The position numbers were made by a program, and so were the translations under genes. This document shows, piece by piece, positions 35,318 to 46,738 of a DNA stretch of 64,000 bases. The notes beneath the pieces were generated by a model. It searched no databases and had not been told where the DNA came from. It worked only from the letters and a program-made list of their open reading frames with translations. The number at the start of each line of letters is the position of its first letter. Positions within the stretch are counted from its first letter, which is position 1. Origin of the DNA: Lojkania enalia (taxonomy: Eukaryota; Ascomycota; Dothideomycetes; Pleosporales); the NCBI GenBank assembly GCA_010094045.1, contig ML986611.1:248001-312000 (forward strand), read 5' to 3'.

Positions 35318-37212
35318 TACTATATTATGGAATTCATCCCACGTATTCGGCGTTATAAATGATCCCGATATTTGGGACTCCGTATATGAAGAGGGTTAAT
35401 GGAATAATGAAAAACATTCATGATGGTTGTGAGCCGGACCGCCCTCCTAGCTGCAGGCGCATCTAGGGGTAGTGTAGGCAATCGCCGGACTTGGTACGTA
35501 AGTGAACAATCTCACAACGTCCAATAGTGTTATCGAAGTAACCATTGGCGCGCATAGTCAGTTGCAGGACATGAAAAGATAATCTAGAGCAACGGATAGA
35601 TATCGTTGTAAAGCACCACAACTGTCTCGGCGCTTGAATTCTATTAAAGTTAATGTTGTTCCTATGTCGGATATGCATTGTGCAGTTCGAGAGACTTCTA
35701 TCGCCGATCAAGCAGCATCAATTGCTGAAGCAAATATTGATGTATTGGAGTGTAAGTGGCCCGTCCGGCCAGAAGCTGGCAGTAGCAAGACTATATAGGC
35801 CTGATAAAACAGACTAGCTATAATAGAATAGTAGAAACACGTAACAACTTCCCATACACCTATTATCAGCTTGCAAAAGGCTGAGCGATGCTTAGTAGTA
35901 CAACATCCTTGCAGACAACCCGATTCGTCAGTTCTTCGGAGCAAATTGCTATAGCATAGATTCGCCCTACGACTTCAAATATGACGGGCTCAGACGTAAC
36001 GAATGCAACGTTTCTAGACCAATGTGAGCAACTGAAGCTTCTTCCTTGCCTACTATATTCCTTATATGTCCTATCATCATGCCAAGGTTGCCCAGATCGC
36101 GCATCAGAGCATTCTTTCACTTCTTTTTGTTATTCTTCAGCTGTCCGTAATCTTGTTTCTCATCACCCTCTTTAAGACTTTCGTAGGCAAAGCAATTTAA
36201 TGATAATTCACGGATGGTTGCGATATCCATATTGCATGAAGACTTATTTAGCATATTCAAGACTAAATTTCATCCTGTGAGACATTACAACCATGTCTAA
36301 TGAAACCCAATGTAGTATTCTGATGAATTTTTCTGCTGCTTCACGTATGATCTGTGGAGAAAAAGCAACTTGCTAGCAGGTGAGTTGTTGTGGAGTCATA
36401 TTCGACGTAGGGGGCATACTTTGTCAGCCATGCCACACTTCAAGCCTAGAAAAGTGGTGAACTGTATCATGTGTTCCATTCCAGGAATATTTGTGCGCGC
36501 TGAAGGAACTAGCGAATGTTTTTAAAGCGGTTATGGGAGCTATTATAAACTACTATGAATGAGATTAATTGGGATCACTTGGGTAGCTTTCGTTTGAGGG
36601 ATGAAAGGCCCTGAGGCTATTCATCACCTCTGGTGACATATTTGGAACTTCACTAACCAGGGCAATTTTGCCCTTGAATATCTTCTGCATCCTTGGGAGT
36701 TTTCATAGATTCTTCCTTATTCCACCACAGGAGTTTCCTTTCCCGTCGTAATATTCATAATATGTAAGGTGAAAAATGGACGATATAGAGCACTGTAAGG
36801 AGTCAATTGGGAGGCTACATAGAGGTCCATATATATGTGGGTGAGCACACGCGTTAGGGGCTAGATCCCCTGTTATATAATACCAAGATCTGTACACGGG
36901 TGGTGAGCATGTCCGTTCATACTGTCCTCGCAGATTGGGACCTGAGAAAGCCCCTGGTAACAAGCTAACACCCCTACAAGACCAAGGAGCATCTCCAATG
37001 TGGAATATTTCCCTCTGCAAGATGGCTTAGGCCATGTAAGCATCCTAACCGCCCCTCTTGAAGTTAGGAACTAAAATTGGGAAAAACGAGGTGACCACTG
37101 TTACGCAGAGGACCCCTAGCACAATAATAGCCACCGTTTCACTGAATTCGGGTCAATGCACTAAGTAAATTGATCTTCCGAACAGTGGAACAAGTGGCGA
37201 ACCCGCAGCAAA
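35318..37212. other. intergenic, gene-poor
   Basis: AT-rich sequence with many short frames on both strands; none shows a domain, a splice structure or a consistent codon pattern. Nothing was recognised. Confidence 0.45.
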
Positions 37213-37962
37213 ATGCAGCGAACAGATTACTATGCGACCTACAACTGGACTTGCAGGGATCCTATTAGAACTGCGCCAGAAGATTTACAAATATATCACC
37301 TTGTTCGAACAAGGCATCATCGACGTATCACGCGTATGGCAATACCCCAAAGTGGCCAATCCCGACTAGTGCTCTATATGCTATTCCAACATCTGTCAGA
37401 TACCACGTGCCATACTCCACAAAGCCACACCTATCTTCATCGAGAATCACACTTTTATGCTCCACTCTCGTCATTGGCGGCGCAAGTTCATCCGGTTTCT
37501 GCAAAGCTTCCTAATGAGAAGGGTTTCAAGTTTGTGAGACGTCTCGCGTACTCGAGTTCCCATTACTTCCCTAGCATTAGCTCACTGTCTAGGTTGACCA
37601 CGAATGACGTTATTGAGCTTGCGAAGAAATACCTAGGTTTCTGATACGTTAATTATACTCTGAGCATCATCAATCTTCTGAAGAAGGTCACTAATCTGGA
37701 CCCTTTTAGTGATTTCTACGCCGAGGAGCCGAAGACGATAGAGGAAATCGGGGTGTTCCACAGTTTTGATGGCTCGATTGAATGTTGATACTTGGAAAAA
37801 TATGAGTTGGACGCAGTCGAGAACAATAACGATATGGGCTATGCTACTGAGCATCCAACGTATGTGCTAGAAGACCTTGTCGCCTGGATGAAGGATGAGT
37901 CCCGGAGGCTAAAAAGGGAAGCGGAGATCGCAATCAAGTGGCAAGGCGAGAGGTATGTGTAA
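37213..37962 (+). pseudogene. frameshifted F-box-like / LPPEIR-type gene
   Basis: Coding-like segments in three frames. Near 37258-37366: ILLELRQKIYKYITLFEQGI, like the LPPEIRxKIY start of many fungal F-box or 2EXR proteins, ending in a TAG. Then PRAILHKATPIFIENHTFML (about 37410-37470). Then the frame ending at 37644 with NEKGFKFVRRLAYSSSHYFP. Then, after another shift, SIINLLKKVTNLDPFSDFYA and FHSFDGSIEC, an in-frame TGA at 37786-37788, and YLEKYELDAVENNNDMGYAT to a TAA at 37960-37962. The later part is clearly protein-like, so a real gene of about 250 codons once existed. F-box proteins recruit substrates to SCF ubiquitin ligases; the domain call here is tentative. Confidence 0.5.
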
Positions 37963-38843
37963 CTTATTTCGTTTGAAAGCGGGTAAGACAGCTCTACTTA
38001 ATTCATGGCTGACACAGCTAAGCATGCCGCAGGTCTGGCAGTGCAAATGGGGTCGGACTCACATGAATGGATTGGAACGCCAGCTGAATATTAGTCTTAT
38101 ATCGTATATGGATTGAGACAAGAGAATCTCGGCGCTTAGTGTGGTTGCACAAGTCCGATGTGTATCCCCTTTGCGAGCTTTACATGTCAGATTCCGGGTC
38201 CACTACACTATTGCCTGCACCTAAAATTAGCTATTACCCATTGATGTTCAGGATCTAGCAGAGCTCGCCTCGAAGACTATCCGTTGCCCAAGGCAAAAGT
38301 CGGTCTCTACATCCATAATATTCCACCTAGAAGAAAAAATTTTTTTTTTTTTTTCTTACAGTAAATGCCTTTACTTAGCTACAATGGTATGCTATCCGAA
38401 TCGAAGAGAGTTACTCGCCAAAATCCCGGAATCAGGCTCCCCCCGCGCGTCATCATATGCAGAATTTTAATTGTCTCGTACCGAGAGTACCCCGTAACGT
38501 GGTACACGAGGTCGGAACGTGTTCCGACATCCAAGACCGGCGGGCAATCACGCTTAATATCAACCTTTCGTCATCCCGCGAAGCCAAGCACACAACGTAA
38601 TATCAAAGCGCCGAGAATTTTTCGTACTACAATGTGCGAGCGTTCTATATAATATATTGGCCTCGTGTTGTGGCGTGGTGCGGTCATGAGCCAGGGATGA
38701 GTGGTATGATGAACCGAGGGTCCAATGCGACGCGATTATATAAAGTTGCCATTCCATCGATGAATTTGAACTACACCAACTCCAAGTAATCCAAGTCAAC
38801 TCGAAAGAATCTGAGAGATTTGTCAAATAAACCTATTGTTGAT
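37963..38843. promoter_or_regulatory. intergenic; upstream region of the secreted protein gene
   Basis: No gene. A TATATAAA box lies at 38737-38744, 100 bp before the ATG of the small secreted protein, within a plausible 40-60 bp distance of a transcription start in the CAACT/CAAGT-rich leader. Confidence 0.5.
38737..38744 (+). promoter_or_regulatory. TATA box of the small secreted protein gene
   Basis: A perfect TATATAAA about 100 bp upstream of the start codon at 38844. Strong TATA elements are common before inducible fungal genes; expression timing is unknown. Confidence 0.55.
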
Positions 38844-39190
38844 ATGAAGACATTTGTCACTGTTGTCGTACTTGCGAACAGCTTCAGCGCTGTCTTGGGT
38901 AATCCTGTCATGTCCGTTTCCTCTCATTCATCCCTTTCATACTACTTACATCATTTAGTGTGCCGAGGACAGATGTGAGCCCAAAATACGCGTGCACAAA
39001 CCACTCAGACTGCGGAGTCGTAACAGCCTACAACTGCTGCGGCATGATCGAAGTATGCGCTCGAACGGACGCTGTCTTCACTAGAAAAGAGGGTTGTCCA
39101 AATGGAGGAATGTCGGTCTGTGGATGGAGAGTCCCTGAGGGATGCGGATGCAATATTGAGTTGGGTGCATGTGCCACGAATGTTTTGTGA
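38844..39190 (+). CDS. small secreted cysteine-rich protein (10 Cys)
   Basis: Two exons, 38844-38911 and 38959-39190, with a 47-bp phase-2 intron (GTCCGT donor, ATTTAG acceptor); 99 residues. The donor GTAATC further upstream was rejected because it leads to an early stop. Signal peptide MKTFVTVVVLANSFSAVLG is followed by NPV. The mature part has ten cysteines: YACTNHSDCGVVTAYNCCGM, then VCARTD, EGCPNG, MSVCGW, EGCGCN and GACATN. The C-x4-DC-x7-CC-x5-C order recalls a widespread small disulfide-rich fungal extracellular domain (the SDC...NCCG...C...VCG...C.C...C pattern), likely five disulfides. It would be exported. The role is unknown: candidate apoplastic effector, inhibitor or antimicrobial. 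It has a TATA box and sits alone among decayed genes. Confidence 0.72.
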
Positions 39191-40385
39191 GAAGTTTCTA
39201 TATGGTGTGGAGAGTCATTTGGATATGCGACATTTTTCACGGTCGTCCGGGACATTTAAAAGTCAATCTTTCGGGACTGTTCTGTCATTCTGGGCAGAAC
39301 CTTTGTATACATATTTTCAAAAAAATAAAAAAGATTAGAGTCAATCTATCCTGCAATGCAACGCTTCGTCACTCTTATACAAAGATGCTACCGGGTCTAG
39401 AACAATCGTTAGTCTTCTTGCAAGCCTTTTAGGTGCGGGTGAGTCGAATAGATTTAGTGCTCTAAGATTATATCGACACTATTTCTGTATGATCAGAATG
39501 GACAAGTATTGTCTAATACGTAATTTGGTTTGCTCGACATGACTTCGTGTCTGGTAACATGAGATCGCCATTTTAAAGATATTGATGACGCCGTATCTTT
39601 AGATTTATCAATATGTCTAACGAACAAAAGACTAACCGATTGTTCTCTGAAAGGAATCGCAATGTACCTTAACAACATCCCTGTAGCTCAGGATTCAATT
39701 ACATGGCTAGAAGCGAGACCACTCCCGCATCTAAATGTCTTGAGAGAGACCAATCAATGAAGGACAATCTGAACCCCACAATCAGCATGGCCATGCTTAT
39801 TGCAACTTCAATAAACATGCATTCATCCACTATTGATGATATCTGTAGAGGAAGCATATCACTAAATGTACACAGAAATCACTTCACTTCCCGCATCTTA
39901 AGTCTTGCGAGAATATTTTGGAGAACTTGATTGATACCTTTCTGCTCTATGGTCCATGAATTTCACTGTCATGTGAGATGCCTGCATTGCTGTCCTCTGG
40001 TAAAGTTATATCCTAAAGTATCTAAAGCATTCGCTCTAGAGTCGGTCAAAAGGTCGTACATTCCGGCGACTCTCCCTCTCGGGAGGTGGCGCATACCGAC
40101 ATTTAGTTGGGCCAATACACATTTCGAAGCCTCGAATATTTCGATCCCCAAATATTCGGGATGCCCGGCAAGCAGAGCCCGAGCTTGTATCAAAAGAATT
40201 GACGTTACGACGCTTCCATTAACACGGCTTAAGCCGCTAAAATACATATGCAAGAGATATGAGTAAGACTGCAGACGGGAGATTAGATTAGTACAACGCA
40301 TCTGCATCCTCTCCACTATGAATATACGAATCTCTAATCCTATCTAATCCAAAATCCTATCCCATACACACCACCTCCATGATAT
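39191..40385. other. intergenic; one unassigned minus-strand frame
   Basis: A minus-strand frame of 115 codons (40316-39969) reads protein-like in part (HPEYLGIEIFEASKCVLAQL, RHLPRGRVAGMYDLL), but no start exon, partner exon or family could be assigned. It may be the remnant of a larger gene. The rest is AT-rich without features. Confidence 0.4.
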
Positions 40386-41108
40386 CTACTCCGGGTACGT
40401 CCTTTTCAACCGAAACCACCCAATCTCCTCCATCTTCAAACCCCCCATAACCCTTTTCGCCCACTCCGTCCCCGCCGTCCCACTCAACTCCCCCCACGGA
40501 AAATCCTCACCCTGAAATTCATGCAGCGCCAAATACCCCGGGATCTCCGGACTAGTCCTAACAAATCGATCTAGAGACGTCCCACTAACAAGCCTATACC
40601 TCCTCGTGCGTCGAAACCCGGAACACTCGCTCAATGCCCTTAAATGTTCTTGGCGGTACCACGCCTCGAAATCCGCGTCAGTGCCAACTGCAGGTTGCAG
40701 AGCGGCGGAGATCAACAAGGTTGCTGGTCTGACGGGGGGACCCGCGGGCTCGAAGACTTGCATCTCCTCATAAAACCGTGTATCGAATCTCGCGTGCCGG
40801 AAAACATTTTCTAAAAGACTCTCCTCCGGCTCGCTCTGGCCGTCTAAGCCCCGAAAGGCGGATGTGTTCCGGTACTCAATGTCTGGCATCGAGTACACGG
40901 TCAGCCAGGGTGCGTTGTCGCTGAGGAACTTTTGAGATTCGGAGGAAGGTGAGGGAATAGCCATAGCTTCGTATCTCTCTGCGCGAGGGACGCCGGGGAG
41001 TGCGGTGACCTCGGGAATATGTGTGTTCTCATACCAGGTGCAAAATTCCTTAGGTGTGAGGGCAGGGTCCACGATGCGGGATGAAACCCAGATAATGCCT
41101 GGGGCCAT
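40386..41108 (-). CDS. EthD-like dimeric alpha/beta-barrel protein
   Basis: A single uninterrupted frame of 240 residues, with ATG at 41108. Two ferredoxin-like halves are visible. Residues 1-115 start MAPGIIWVSSRIVDPAL and carry FCTWYENTHIPEVTALPGVP; residues 125-240 carry ATLLISAALQPAVG and FEAWYRQEHLRALSECSGFR. Each half has the W-Y-x3-H-(I/L) pattern of EthD / dimeric alpha-beta barrel proteins, so the protein is a fused tandem. Relatives include cytosolic enzymes or binding proteins for small hydrophobic compounds, often near catabolic or secondary-metabolite genes. No such cluster is present here. The reaction is unknown. The codon composition is GC-rich and clean, in contrast with the flanking AT-rich DNA, so it appears to be under selection. 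Confidence 0.85.
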   Translation of the reverse strand: MAPGIIWVSSRIVDPALTPKEFCTWYENTHIPEVTALPGVPRAERYEAMAIPSPSSESQKFLSDNAPWLTVYSMPDIEYRNTSAFRGLDGQSEPEESLLENVFRHARFDTRFYEEMQVFEPAGPPVRPATLLISAALQPAVGTDADFEAWYRQEHLRALSECSGFRRTRRYRLVSGTSLDRFVRTSPEIPGYLALHEFQGEDFPWGELSGTAGTEWAKRVMGGLKMEEIGWFRLKRTYPE

Positions 41109-42108
41109 TTCAACAACACAACTTTTATATCGAGACTTAACTGCAAATTAAAGACTTGAAAATGAGATCAATAAATACATATAGAAATACATGGGTCATT
41201 GATGAAGAGTCCGCTCGAGATAGAGGATCAAAGAGCTTTTTAGTACTAGGAATGGGAGGTAAAAGAGACGTGTTGTAGATAATAAAAAATACGTTGTTAT
41301 TAGCAAGGTGTAGTTGAGGATATTCAAGAGCCGCACGGATAAGCATTACCAGCTCAGGTGGGGGAAGCCGGCCAACACGGAGATCGAGAACCATTCTCCA
41401 TCAACAACCGCTAGCGTCGTCAATTCTCCGCCTCGAGACATTCCGCAAGAGTAGCAAGAGGCTAACAATGATAAATTTCCGGCATCTCACTCGGCAAGCT
41501 GTAGCCAATCGCAAGATATTCCAAGCTGCCCAAGCACATGCTCAGTCTGTAGCGCCCCAATCACACTTTTCTTCACCGTAGGCCAGTGTTGCGCAGTGGA
41601 CTTCATATTTCGGCAAATATCTTTGATTCAAAGTCGCTCTCTGATTACCCGAGCATCGTCTTGCCCACCATTCCATCTTAATTATCCTCTCACAAATCCC
41701 CAATCCCCAGCTGTCCTCCAAAGCCAGCTCTCTATCTGCACATTTCTAATCCCCGTAAATGATGCCAAACAAAGCCAGCAAATTCGAATATAAGCAGCCA
41801 CGAGACCTATCCAAATATGGTACAAGGCCACCAGATGGGACTGGGCCAAATGTGAAGAGAAACCCCTTACACTCGTCTTGGCTATGGCATGATATGCGCG
41901 ATGAAAGACAAGACATATCTACTTCTGACGGAAGGTGCGGGAAGGGGTACCAATATGAAAAACAGATTGTGGACGACTCGTTGTCGTAATGCCGTACTAC
42001 ACGCGAATTCCCCGTGCGCGGCATCGTTACCCTGAAGGCAACGGGAACCTCGGTTGGTGTTCCTTATTGACTAGAAACTCGAACGATCAATCGATGCAAG
42101 TCCAGTCA
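41109..42108. other. intergenic (1 kb)
   Basis: A shared flank between the EthD-like gene start and the RhoGEF 3' end. Short frames at 41759-41989 show no family features. No RNA gene or repeat was recognised. Confidence 0.5.
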
Positions 42109-45100
42109 TCAGCTTTTCTCGTACGATCGGCTATGCTCCACCGCCTTGTGACCGCCATCGTTTTGTGCTTGCCAGAAGTCCAAGCTTGCAATAACATCAA
42201 TTCCTAATTCGTCTTCGTATGCATACAATATCTGAGGATCATTAATTGGTCTTCCCTCGAATCATGTGGCATACGTGTACTTACTTCTCTGGTAGAGGTG
42301 TGGAGCCATCTTATGTTCTTCGCAGTCAGAATGTGAACCAAACCACCACTGTCCATGTGTCGAATCTCAATAAAGCTCGGCTCAAAAGCAAGAATATACG
42401 GGTGGAATATGGCGAAAGCTTGTGGGTTTCCCTCCCAGGTAATTCGCCAATCCGGTCGAGCGCGCCAACCGTTCCGATTGACGAAAAAAGAGTAGTCAGT
42501 GTAGCAGAGAAGAAATTCACTGGCCATGCGTTCGATGTGTATCGGCTTGATGTTTTCTTTCCGCACAACGAAGTCGAGAGATGTGTCGGCTTGATCCAGA
42601 AGGGATTGCGTCTCGAGCGTCTCAAGGCTAACAACCTCGAAGCCACGAGCACATCCAACACAAAGTTTGGATCGCAAAAAATGGATTGATGTAGACTCGG
42701 TGGGGATGTAGAATTCTTTGTACGGCTTCAGTTGATCTTGCCCCGTCGAGAGCATTTTTGCAAAACCGGACTTCTTTGACTTGTTGGCCATATTCTCCTT
42801 GGGCTCGTATACCTTGATTGTTGTGGACAAGGCAGACGTCTTGACAGATGCCACAAGCTGTTGTCCTAGACAAATGCCAGACTTGAAGAAGTTTGCATGA
42901 CAAATCTTTCTTGGCCGTTTGACGACGGCCTGTGTTTCATCTGGATCAAGAGCTTCCATGGAATAGGAATACAAGGTCTTGTCGGCTAGAACGAGGACGA
43001 TCTGATGCTGCTCAAGAACGTCAATCTGCGTGACCGCCTTGCAATCCAGCACGCGGCGGGGTTTCTGTGAAGCGTCTCTTGGTTTCCGGTCAGTAACGTA
43101 GACACCAGCATCTGTTCCAAACGCAAGCTTGCGACCGCCATCTGTATGTGGTTAGCTTTACGCTAAAAGAAGCCTAGGGTATGCACTTACCAAGCGGAAC
43201 GGCGCATGTGACTCGAATAGAGGAAGAAAAGAATCCTTCATTGAGAATGGTCTTTGTGAAGATGTTACTACGTTCCCTCAGGGCACGTTGTTGCGCCTCA
43301 ATGTGCTCCATCCATTTCTGTTGGGAAATTTGTGTACTAGCATATAACGTCAACTCGTAGCCACCTTTTCCAAGGTGCCTAAAAGTGATTGGGTAGCCTT
43401 GCTGCTTCGCCGCATCTCCCTTAGGAGTGTTCGTCGCAATAGCTTTCGCGTTGCCCATTAGGTTAGCAGACGGTCTTTTAGCGATGCCCATCTTTGGAAT
43501 AATTTCGTCCATTTGTGCGATGACAAGTAGTTCTAGCGGAATAGGCTTTTTATACACCTTCTGTTCCTCTCGTTTGTTGACCGTTTTTATCCGGACAAGT
43601 AGAACAGCATGATCGAAGAGATAGCATGTAATGTCGCCGGTGCTGTCTGTTGGATTCTTCTTCAGCAGTCCCTTGAACACGAGTTGTCGGTTCTCGTCTG
43701 TCAATTTCAAGTCCACAAACTCGCCAGGTCGGAATTTGAGATCTCGGTTGAGCTGCATCAGATTGAAGTGATTTTCCGCCTTTCCAGACTCTACATTGAC
43801 TTTCGATAGCGTATCCTTGATAATTTTAATAGCCTTAGGAATATCCTGCTTGTCCGGGTTGTCATCGGTGGTATACTTCAGAACATTCTCTAGCAGTAAA
43901 GGATATCTTGCCAATCTTGTAGTAGGCTTCGTCAGGTAACCGTTCAGTTCGAGCTTCCGAGACTCTTTCATCCGCTCGACGTCATCCACAAACCTGGAAA
44001 ATTGCACATTGGTCCTTTTCTCGTGCTCAAACTCGTATTTGCCAAAGAGCTGGTTTGCCCCGTATTTTATAAAAGGCGTAAAACGAGGCACATATTCGAG
44101 GAAGATATCGCCGACGTTTTTAACGACTGGTTCTTTTTGCTGACGCCGCGTGAGGGATTCCGCTAGCCTGGAGTTAACCATATACACCTCCTGGCAGTTG
44201 GAGAAGACTGTTCGGACAAATTTTTCTCGGCGATGTTCTGGGATGGGCGAAGTCGCCGGGTTTCGCAAGGGTTTCATCCAAAAATCTCGTAGATATTCCA
44301 GGTCCTTTACGAAATCGCGCTCGGTATACATTAGCTCCGATATCACTTCCTGTCGCTTTCTCTCCTTTTCACTGATACTGTCCGCGACCTCCTTGGATAC
44401 CGTATTAATCCAGAGCTTCTGCTCGTCATCTGCATCCTCGTGTAAGCTCGCCCTAGACTCTTCACGTCTTAGACCAGGCTGTGGCCTCATGTTTAGACGA
44501 GCTTGCTGTTCAAGCCTGCGCGGACAAGCTATCGAATAGCATAATCGATCGCGGGTGCAGGTTGGCGAATAGCACTCGGTCAAAAGCGTAAATACACCAT
44601 TGACCTCGGTAGTATCCTCTAAGAGAGTTTCCCGAAACTGATAAATCTCGTTGGTAGAGTCGCGTAAACGGTGAGCGTACGTAACATCGTGGAAAAACTT
44701 CTGTGCATCCAGGGATCTACCGAGTAGCAGCGCCAAATTCCGATCTGTGGTTTTGATAATGTACGAAATGAGATCTACTGCCTCGGCTCCAGTAAAGGCA
44801 CTCTTATACACTAGACCGTCCTTTTCTTTCTCAGCGAGGCCAATTCTATCCCGAAAAACCTCAGCGACGCGTGACAGTAGCGCTGGGTAGACTAAAGGTG
44901 CTCTGCGCTGTGAGACAATCATCGCTTGATTTTGCTGTTGCTGAGCCTGGGCAGAGTTTCTTGTGCTCGTGGTGGTCTGCGTAGAACTCGGGCGGGTCAC
45001 TGTTGAGTTCATGGTTTCGGTGCGTTCAGAAGGGGCCACAACTGTGGATGCCATGGACATTGTTCTGGATTGAATACTCCCTTGACTGGTATTCCTGGCC

Positions 45101-46008
45101 TTGCTTCCTGGTCCGACGTTCACTGGTGGCGTAGAACCTGCAGGTATCTGCTCTACTGATGAGGCCTCCGTCCCTCCTGATTCTCTCCTTCGACTTGGGA
45201 TAACCCTGCCGCTCATTGTTTGAGCATATTCGCTATCTCTTGAGTACGCGCTCATGGACATTGTTCGCTCGTCGGGACGCTCAGGCACGACGCGGCCTTG
45301 GGCTGTAGTCCTAGCCATGTGATTCATATATGGCTGTTGTCGGAATGTCTGGGCTGGGGAAGGGCCGTAGCCTGGACCACCGGGGTTGAACTGAGGACGA
45401 GGTCCCGCAGCCATTGACTGAGAGCGATAGGGGTCCGAGTTCATGGCAGGGCCGGGCCCACCGGGAAATCTAGGTGGGATGGGCTTGCTAAACGGGGGCT
45501 GTCCGGGAGGAGAGGTTCTCGAGTCGAAGCGCTGGGGCTGGCCATAAGGTTGGCGCTCTGGGCGAAGGGGTCTAGGGAGATACTGCGGCTGTGGTTGACG
45601 CTGGGCCTGGGGAGGTGGACCTTCCGAGTGCCGCTGGCTTCCAGGGTAGCCGTTGGGAGGCGGGCGATTAAAATTGTCTTGGGGTGGGTCGTAGCTCTGT
45701 GGGCGCTGATTGTCGTAGCTGATCGGGCCTCGCTGATCAAAGGGAACAGGCGGCCGCCGATCATAGCTGTTAATTGGCTGCCGCATTGGAGGAGCACGCT
45801 GCAACAAGTCGACCGTCTGTCCCGACATTGTTTGCGCGCGATCCGGTGGCCGCATGGGAGACTGGGAGGTCATGGTCTGCGAGCGACCAGCCATGGCCGG
45901 GTTGGCTCCAAATATGTTGGCGAAAGCGGCATCCCTCGCTCCTGTGGGATGGCCATAGTTTGGAGGGCGCGCATATTCTCTCCCTTGCTGGTTGCTATAG
46001 TCTGCCAT
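42109..46008 (-). CDS. rom2: Rho guanine nucleotide exchange factor, Rom2 type (DEP-DH-PH-CNH)
   Basis: Three exons, 46008-43191, 43141-42285 and 42231-42109; introns of 49 and 53 bp; 1265 residues. It loads GTP on Rho1 at the plasma membrane and so drives glucan synthase and the Pkc1 cell-wall integrity MAP kinase path. Domains: a disordered Pro/Gln/Arg/Ser-rich N-terminus (1-370); DEP near 370-455 (DLISYIIKTTDRNLALLLGR); RhoGEF/DH near 548-740 (RQEVISELMYTERDFVKDLE, LNGYLTKPTTRLARYPLLLE); PH near 770-915; CNH near 940-1225 (DGGRKLAFGTDAGVYVTD, VNRNGWRARPDWRITWEGNP). The terminal exon restores ILYAYEDELGIDVIASLDFW, the usual end of the family; without that splice the frame runs into an unrelated tail. 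It is divergent from vma11, with 730 bp between start codons. Confidence 0.95.
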
Positions 46009-46738
46009 GTAGGCGTCTCAGTTGCGAGTAAGCGTCAATGTCTCTAGCACATCCGCGGGCGATCGAGAGCGGTCGTGGAAGGTTCTTTAGAGGTCGGGTT
46101 CGTTGTGTAATACGCAACGCAGAGGCCCCACGGAGAAGCGCAGAGAACGTAGGGAACGCAGGGCGTGCTCGACAGGAGCGTCTCTGAAACTGACACCCAG
46201 CGAAGAGAGCCGTCCGGTAGGGTGGTAGGCGGCCGGAGGGGTGCGCGATGCGAGAGGTCGTGAATAATGTCGAGAGACAGCAGTCGGGCGGGTGGTGGCC
46301 TCTTCCCGGAGGTGGAGGAGGGCTATCTCCCTAGTCCAGCTAGCCCGGCAAGGGGCCACGGGAACGCCGTCTGCAGCGGTGGGAGAGGCAAAAGCGGGCG
46401 GCGAGGGAGAGGGGGGCTCGACAGAGAAGGGTATAGATGTAATCGTTTTGCGGGGGATCAAGCGTCGCGGGCTGGTGAAGCGGGCGCTGGGTATCTAGCA
46501 TGTAGTGAACAAACCCGCAGGTCGCCTTGGTTGGCTTGCGGCCTTGGCGCACCCCCATCACGGGCCAACATCGGCCGCGAGTGGAACCTTGGAACTATCG
46601 TGAAGTGCCATCATCACTCATATCTCCCACCACCACCACCACCACCACCACCGCCGCCCGCAGCTCCCTCCAGGCGCCGGCTACCACACCCTCCTACAGC
46701 CCCTAACACTCCCGCACCGAACATCACAGTCAGCTAGG
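46009..46738. promoter_or_regulatory. bidirectional promoter, rom2 / vma11
   Basis: 730 bp between divergent start codons. Open frames through it on both strands are GC-rich low-complexity and not taken as genes. Near the vma11 start is a (CAC)n tract followed by a C-rich leader. Confidence 0.6.
46628..46653. repeat. (CAC)n microsatellite
   Basis: About eight to nine perfect CAC/CCA units followed by CCGCCGCCC, in the 5' leader of the V-ATPase c' gene. Length polymorphism between isolates is likely. Confidence 0.85.

Noticed and set aside
38912..38958. Alternative intron donor GTAATC for the small secreted protein
   Set aside because: Use of the upstream GTAATC with the same acceptor gives a stop codon within seven codons; the GTCCGT donor keeps the ten-cysteine frame open.
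46087..46737. Open frames between rom2 and vma11 on both strands
   Set aside because: They overlap, are low-complexity (poly-Pro from the CAC repeat) and sit in a divergent promoter.
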